Positions 13,753 to 16,249 of a stretch of 16,249 nt of DNA are shown here, piece after piece. The DNA is taken from contig JAUIJW010000025.1 in NCBI GenBank assembly GCA_030431085.1, positions 1 to 16,249 on the forward strand, given 5' to 3'. The notes under the pieces are model-generated. The model made no database searches. It was not told the origin of the DNA and worked only from the letters and a program-made list of their open reading frames with translations. Both the position numbers and the translations under genes were made by a program. How positions within the stretch are numbered: the first letter of the stretch is position 1; each line of letters starts with the position of its first letter. Source of the DNA: Bacteroidia bacterium. GTDB lineage: Bacteria > Bacteroidota > Bacteroidia > Flavobacteriales > Flavobacteriaceae.

Positions 13753-15420
13753 ATGAAAAAATACGGATTAGTCATTTTTAGTCTTTTAACAATTTGTGTC
13801 GTTGGATGTAAAGACAATAAATCAAACACTTTTGCCAATCGTATAGAACAACCGTTAGAACCAAATGCATTGTTAAAAGGGATGATAGTAAATGATACTT
13901 TAACTAAAAGTGTTGCTGTTAATGGTAAGCTGTTATTTTCTCAAAACAGTCTTCCAGAATTTTATAAAGATGTAGGGTATATTCTTGCCTGGTCGGATCA
14001 AAAAAATCGTGAAGACCTGTTAACAAGTCTTCAGCGGGCTGATGAGGAGGGTTTGATTCCAGAAGATTATCATTTACAGCAGATTAAACAGTTGTTAGAC
14101 CAGGGATATGATCATTTAAATGAAGAAGAACTGGTTGAATTAGATTTGTATTTGACTGATGCCGTACTTTTGTATGGTGCGCATCTAAGGCTAGGAAAAG
14201 TAGATCAAAAAACGATAAGATCTGAGTGGGATGTTGAATTGAATAAAATTCCGGTAAGGGTAGATAGTTTATTAGTATTGGCTTTAAAAAATCGCAATAT
14301 TAAGGAAGGATTAGAAGGCGTAAAACCACAACACCCTATGTACAGTTTACTTAAAGCTAAATTAGCCGAACAACGTGAGATTGCGGATAAGGGCGGTTGG
14401 GATATCATTGATTTTGATGAAAAACTAGAAGAAGGCGATTCGGCATTAGTAATTCCTCAAATTATCAAAAGATTACAAGTAACAGGCGAGTATAAAGATG
14501 ATTTTCCAGTGGATTCGTTGGTTTATAATCAACCTTTGTTGGAAGCGATTAAGATTTTTCAGGAAAAGCATAATTTAAATCCAGATGGGGTTATAGGTAA
14601 AGGAACCATTGAAGAAATGAATGTGCCGGTTGAAGAGAGAATTGAAACGATTAGAGTTAATTTAGAAAGATTTCGTTGGGTGTTAGACGAAGATTTGGAT
14701 GACTTTTTAGTAGTGAATATTGCCGGATTTAAGGTGTATAGAATGACCAAAGGTAAGGTGGTATTTGAATCGAGAGTTATAGTGGGTAAATATCATAAAG
14801 AGTCACCTATTTTTAGGGATAAAATGGAGTATATTGTATTGAATCCAACATGGACTTTACCGTACTCAATTTCTACACGAGAAACTTTGCCAAGATTGAA
14901 AAAGAATCCAGGTTATTTAGCAGCTAAACATATGGAAATAATGGATAGAAATGGTAAAGTTTTAAATCCCAACAATATAGACTTTAGTCAGTATTCTACA
15001 GGACATTTCCCGTTTATTATTCGTCAGAAAGCAGGACCTTGGAACGCTTTAGGTCAGGTCAAATTTATTTTCCCTAATAAATATTCTGTGTATTTACATG
15101 ATACACCATCTAGAAATTTATTCGAAAGAGAATTTAGAGCTTTTAGTCATGGGTGTATTAGAACCCAAGATAAATGGGGTTTATTATTAAATTTAATGGC
15201 TCCAACAGGAGATTGGGATATGGATAGGATTAACGACGTCTTGAAATCTGGTGAAACTACTAAAATTATTTTGCCCCAGCCAATAGATATTTTACTATTA
15301 TATTTTACTGCCAGTGTAAATCGAAAAGGACAACTGAATTTTAATAAAGATGTTTACCGTAGAGATGCTTTGGTTATTGAGGCCTTAAATAAACCTTATG
15401 TTTTTGAAAGAGTGAATTAA
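13753..15420 (+). CDS. L,D-transpeptidase lipoprotein (YcbB/LdtD-like)
   Basis: A 555-residue enzyme that forms 3-3 crosslinks in peptidoglycan or attaches proteins to it. The N-terminus is a lipoprotein signal (LLTICVVGC, modified Cys19). An N-terminal scaffold domain (about 60-210) is followed by a peptidoglycan-binding domain (about 258-291, LLEAIKIFQEKHNLNPDG then GKGTIEEMN). The YkuD catalytic domain is at about 315-500: HD at 449-450 in SVYLHDTPSRNLFE, and the active-site SHGCIR with His466, Cys468 and Arg470. The order scaffold, PG-binding, YkuD matches the YcbB/LdtD type. The ATG at 13753 gives the intact lipoprotein signal. It is divergent from the acetate operon and convergent, with two bases between stops, with the SixA-like gene. 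All catalytic residues are present. Confidence 0.93.
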   Translation: MKKYGLVIFSLLTICVVGCKDNKSNTFANRIEQPLEPNALLKGMIVNDTLTKSVAVNGKLLFSQNSLPEFYKDVGYILAWSDQKNREDLLTSLQRADEEGLIPEDYHLQQIKQLLDQGYDHLNEEELVELDLYLTDAVLLYGAHLRLGKVDQKTIRSEWDVELNKIPVRVDSLLVLALKNRNIKEGLEGVKPQHPMYSLLKAKLAEQREIADKGGWDIIDFDEKLEEGDSALVIPQIIKRLQVTGEYKDDFPVDSLVYNQPLLEAIKIFQEKHNLNPDGVIGKGTIEEMNVPVEERIETIRVNLERFRWVLDEDLDDFLVVNIAGFKVYRMTKGKVVFESRVIVGKYHKESPIFRDKMEYIVLNPTWTLPYSISTRETLPRLKKNPGYLAAKHMEIMDRNGKVLNPNNIDFSQYSTGHFPFIIRQKAGPWNALGQVKFIFPNKYSVYLHDTPSRNLFEREFRAFSHGCIRTQDKWGLLLNLMAPTGDWDMDRINDVLKSGETTKIILPQPIDILLLYFTASVNRKGQLNFNKDVYRRDALVIEALNKPYVFERVN

Positions 15421-15422
15421 AT

Positions 15423-15911
15423 TTATTTATGGTATTTGGGAAACTCTGTTAATAAAGTTTTACCACTTTTTATATTCTTCCAGTGTTTGGTTTTAAACTC
15501 GATTCCAACCACCCCACAGGTGGGTACGTGATCGATTACTTTATCTCCAAATTTGTTAACAAAGTCGCTAATACCGTGGTCATGACTAAAAATGATAGCA
15601 GAATCAAATCCATCATCTAAAGCTTTCACAGTTTTAATCAAATAACCATCGCTAAAGCTGTATAAAGATTTGCTAATTTTAATATTCGCTAAAGGATAGT
15701 TAAAAGTATAGCTAAAGATTAAAGCAGTATGTAAAGCTCTGTTAGCACAACTGGAGACAAAAACAGAAGGTCGTTCTACTTTTTTCTCTAAAACTTTTGA
15801 AATCAAGTAGGCATCTTCTATTCCTCGTTTTTTTAAAGGTCGGTCAATGTCTTTTATTCCTTCATATTCCCAGGAAGACTTGGCGTGGCGTACAATAAAA
15901 AGTGTTTTCAT
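15423..15911 (-). CDS. SixA-like histidine phosphatase family protein
   Basis: A 162-residue protein of the histidine phosphatase superfamily branch 1 (PF00300). The catalytic RHAKS motif (Arg8, the phosphohistidine His9) opens the protein and is followed by DRPLKKRG (23-30). Arg58 (SCANRA) and His110 (FSHDHG) supply the other phosphate-pocket residues. The short length and the RHAKSSW opening point to the SixA group, which removes phosphate from phosphohistidine domains in E. coli; the target here is unknown. It follows pdxH by 44 bases on the same strand and could be cotranscribed with it or use the TAnnTTTG element at 15938. It converges on the L,D-transpeptidase gene with only two bases between their stops. 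Confidence 0.9.
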   Translation of the reverse strand: MKTLFIVRHAKSSWEYEGIKDIDRPLKKRGIEDAYLISKVLEKKVERPSVFVSSCANRALHTALIFSYTFNYPLANIKISKSLYSFSDGYLIKTVKALDDGFDSAIIFSHDHGISDFVNKFGDKVIDHVPTCGVVGIEFKTKHWKNIKSGKTLLTEFPKYHK

Positions 15912-15937
15912 TTAAAGTTTAATAGCAGATTTTGATT

Positions 15938-15945
15938 CAAATATA
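15938..15945 (-). promoter_or_regulatory. Candidate -7 element of the SixA-like gene
   Basis: On the minus strand this reads TATATTTG, an exact match to TAnnTTTG, 26 bases before the ATG at 15911. No TTG -33 element is seen at the usual distance, and the upstream side runs into the pdxH coding end. The call rests on one 8-mer. Confidence 0.3.
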
Positions 15946-15955
15946 TCAATTTATT

Positions 15956-16249
15956 TTAAGGTTCTAGCCTTTCTAATTTCCAATGATAATCTTTTTGTAA
16001 TGTATAACGCATTCTATCGTGAAGTCTATTAGGTCTACCTTGCCAAAACTCTATACATTCTGGTCTTACCAAATAACCACCCCAATGATCTGGTCTAGGA
16101 ATGTCTTTGTTTTTAAACTGCTCTTCCGCAAGATGTAATTTTTCTTGAAGTTTCTCTTTAGAATCAATCACTTGACTTTGTTGAGAGATATAGGCACTTA
16201 ATTTACTACCTTCTGGTCTGGATTCGAAATAACCGTCCGATAAATTCGG
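15956..16249 (-). CDS. pdxH: Pyridoxamine 5'-phosphate oxidase, C-terminal part (partial)
   Basis: The last 97 codons of pdxH; the gene runs off the right edge and the frame stays open to the final base. The enzyme uses FMN and oxygen to make pyridoxal 5'-phosphate from pyridoxamine or pyridoxine phosphate in the cytoplasm. Visible hallmarks are YFESRPEGSKLSAYISQQSQ near the window edge, then PRPDHWGGYLVRPECIEFWQ and GRPNRLHDRMRY, and the short C-terminal WKLERLEP. These carry the substrate- and FMN-binding residues of the family, including the Arg-x-His in NRLHDR. The GTG at 16171 is an internal valine codon, not a start, since family sequence continues upstream of it. Confidence 0.95.
   Translation of the reverse strand, partial: PNLSDGYFESRPEGSKLSAYISQQSQVIDSKEKLQEKLHLAEEQFKNKDIPRPDHWGGYLVRPECIEFWQGRPNRLHDRMRYTLQKDYHWKLERLEP

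Noticed and set aside
1..16249. Mobile elements, CRISPR arrays, tRNA or rRNA genes, prophage or defence genes
   Set aside because: I looked on both strands and saw no transposase, repeat-spacer pattern, cloverleaf or related gene; the window reads as ordinary metabolic chromosome.

Overview
The window looks like chromosome from a flavobacterium (Bacteroidetes, probably Flavobacteriaceae). The evidence is AT-rich DNA, TAnnTTTG-type promoter elements with little Shine-Dalgarno signal, a DUF4294 protein, a DUF4212-type symporter pair, and typical flavobacterial lipoprotein and signal-peptide leaders. I saw no tRNA, rRNA, insertion sequence, phage gene or CRISPR array, and no gap without a gene exceeds 300 bases. 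The organism assignment is inference from gene content.

Left part (1-3113): the 3' end of an MscS-type channel gene overlaps the tail of a convergent DUF4294 gene by 4 bases. A divergent intergenic region with a 13-bp inverted repeat leads to an M42 metallopeptidase gene. Two hairpins lie between that gene and a convergent gene for an uncharacterised secreted protein built from two copies of a Trp-Trp-Asn-Asn/Cys module.

Centre (3282-9489, minus strand): a compact six-gene operon for periplasmic nitrate reduction, read napD, napA, a duplicated tetraheme NapB-like gene, a tetraheme c-type lipoprotein, a Tat-type four-cluster ferredoxin (NrfC/DmsB family) and an NrfD/PsrC-type membrane protein. 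No NapC or NapGH is encoded within it. The layout suggests that menaquinol is oxidised by the NrfD/NrfC-like pair and that electrons pass through the lipoprotein cytochrome and the four-heme NapB to the Mo-bisMGD enzyme NapA. Two dyad symmetries lie upstream of napD. This operon is the most interesting part of the window.

Right-centre (9735-13603, minus strand): an acetate uptake and activation operon (small DUF4212 subunit, VC_2705/ActP-like sodium:solute symporter, AMP-forming acetyl-CoA synthetase) ends in a strong intrinsic terminator that separates it from the nap operon. It could feed acetyl-CoA to the respiratory chain that nap serves.

Right end (13753-16249): a plus-strand L,D-transpeptidase lipoprotein gene converges, with a 2-base gap, on a SixA-like histidine phosphatase gene. 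That gene follows the 3' end of pdxH, which runs off the right edge.
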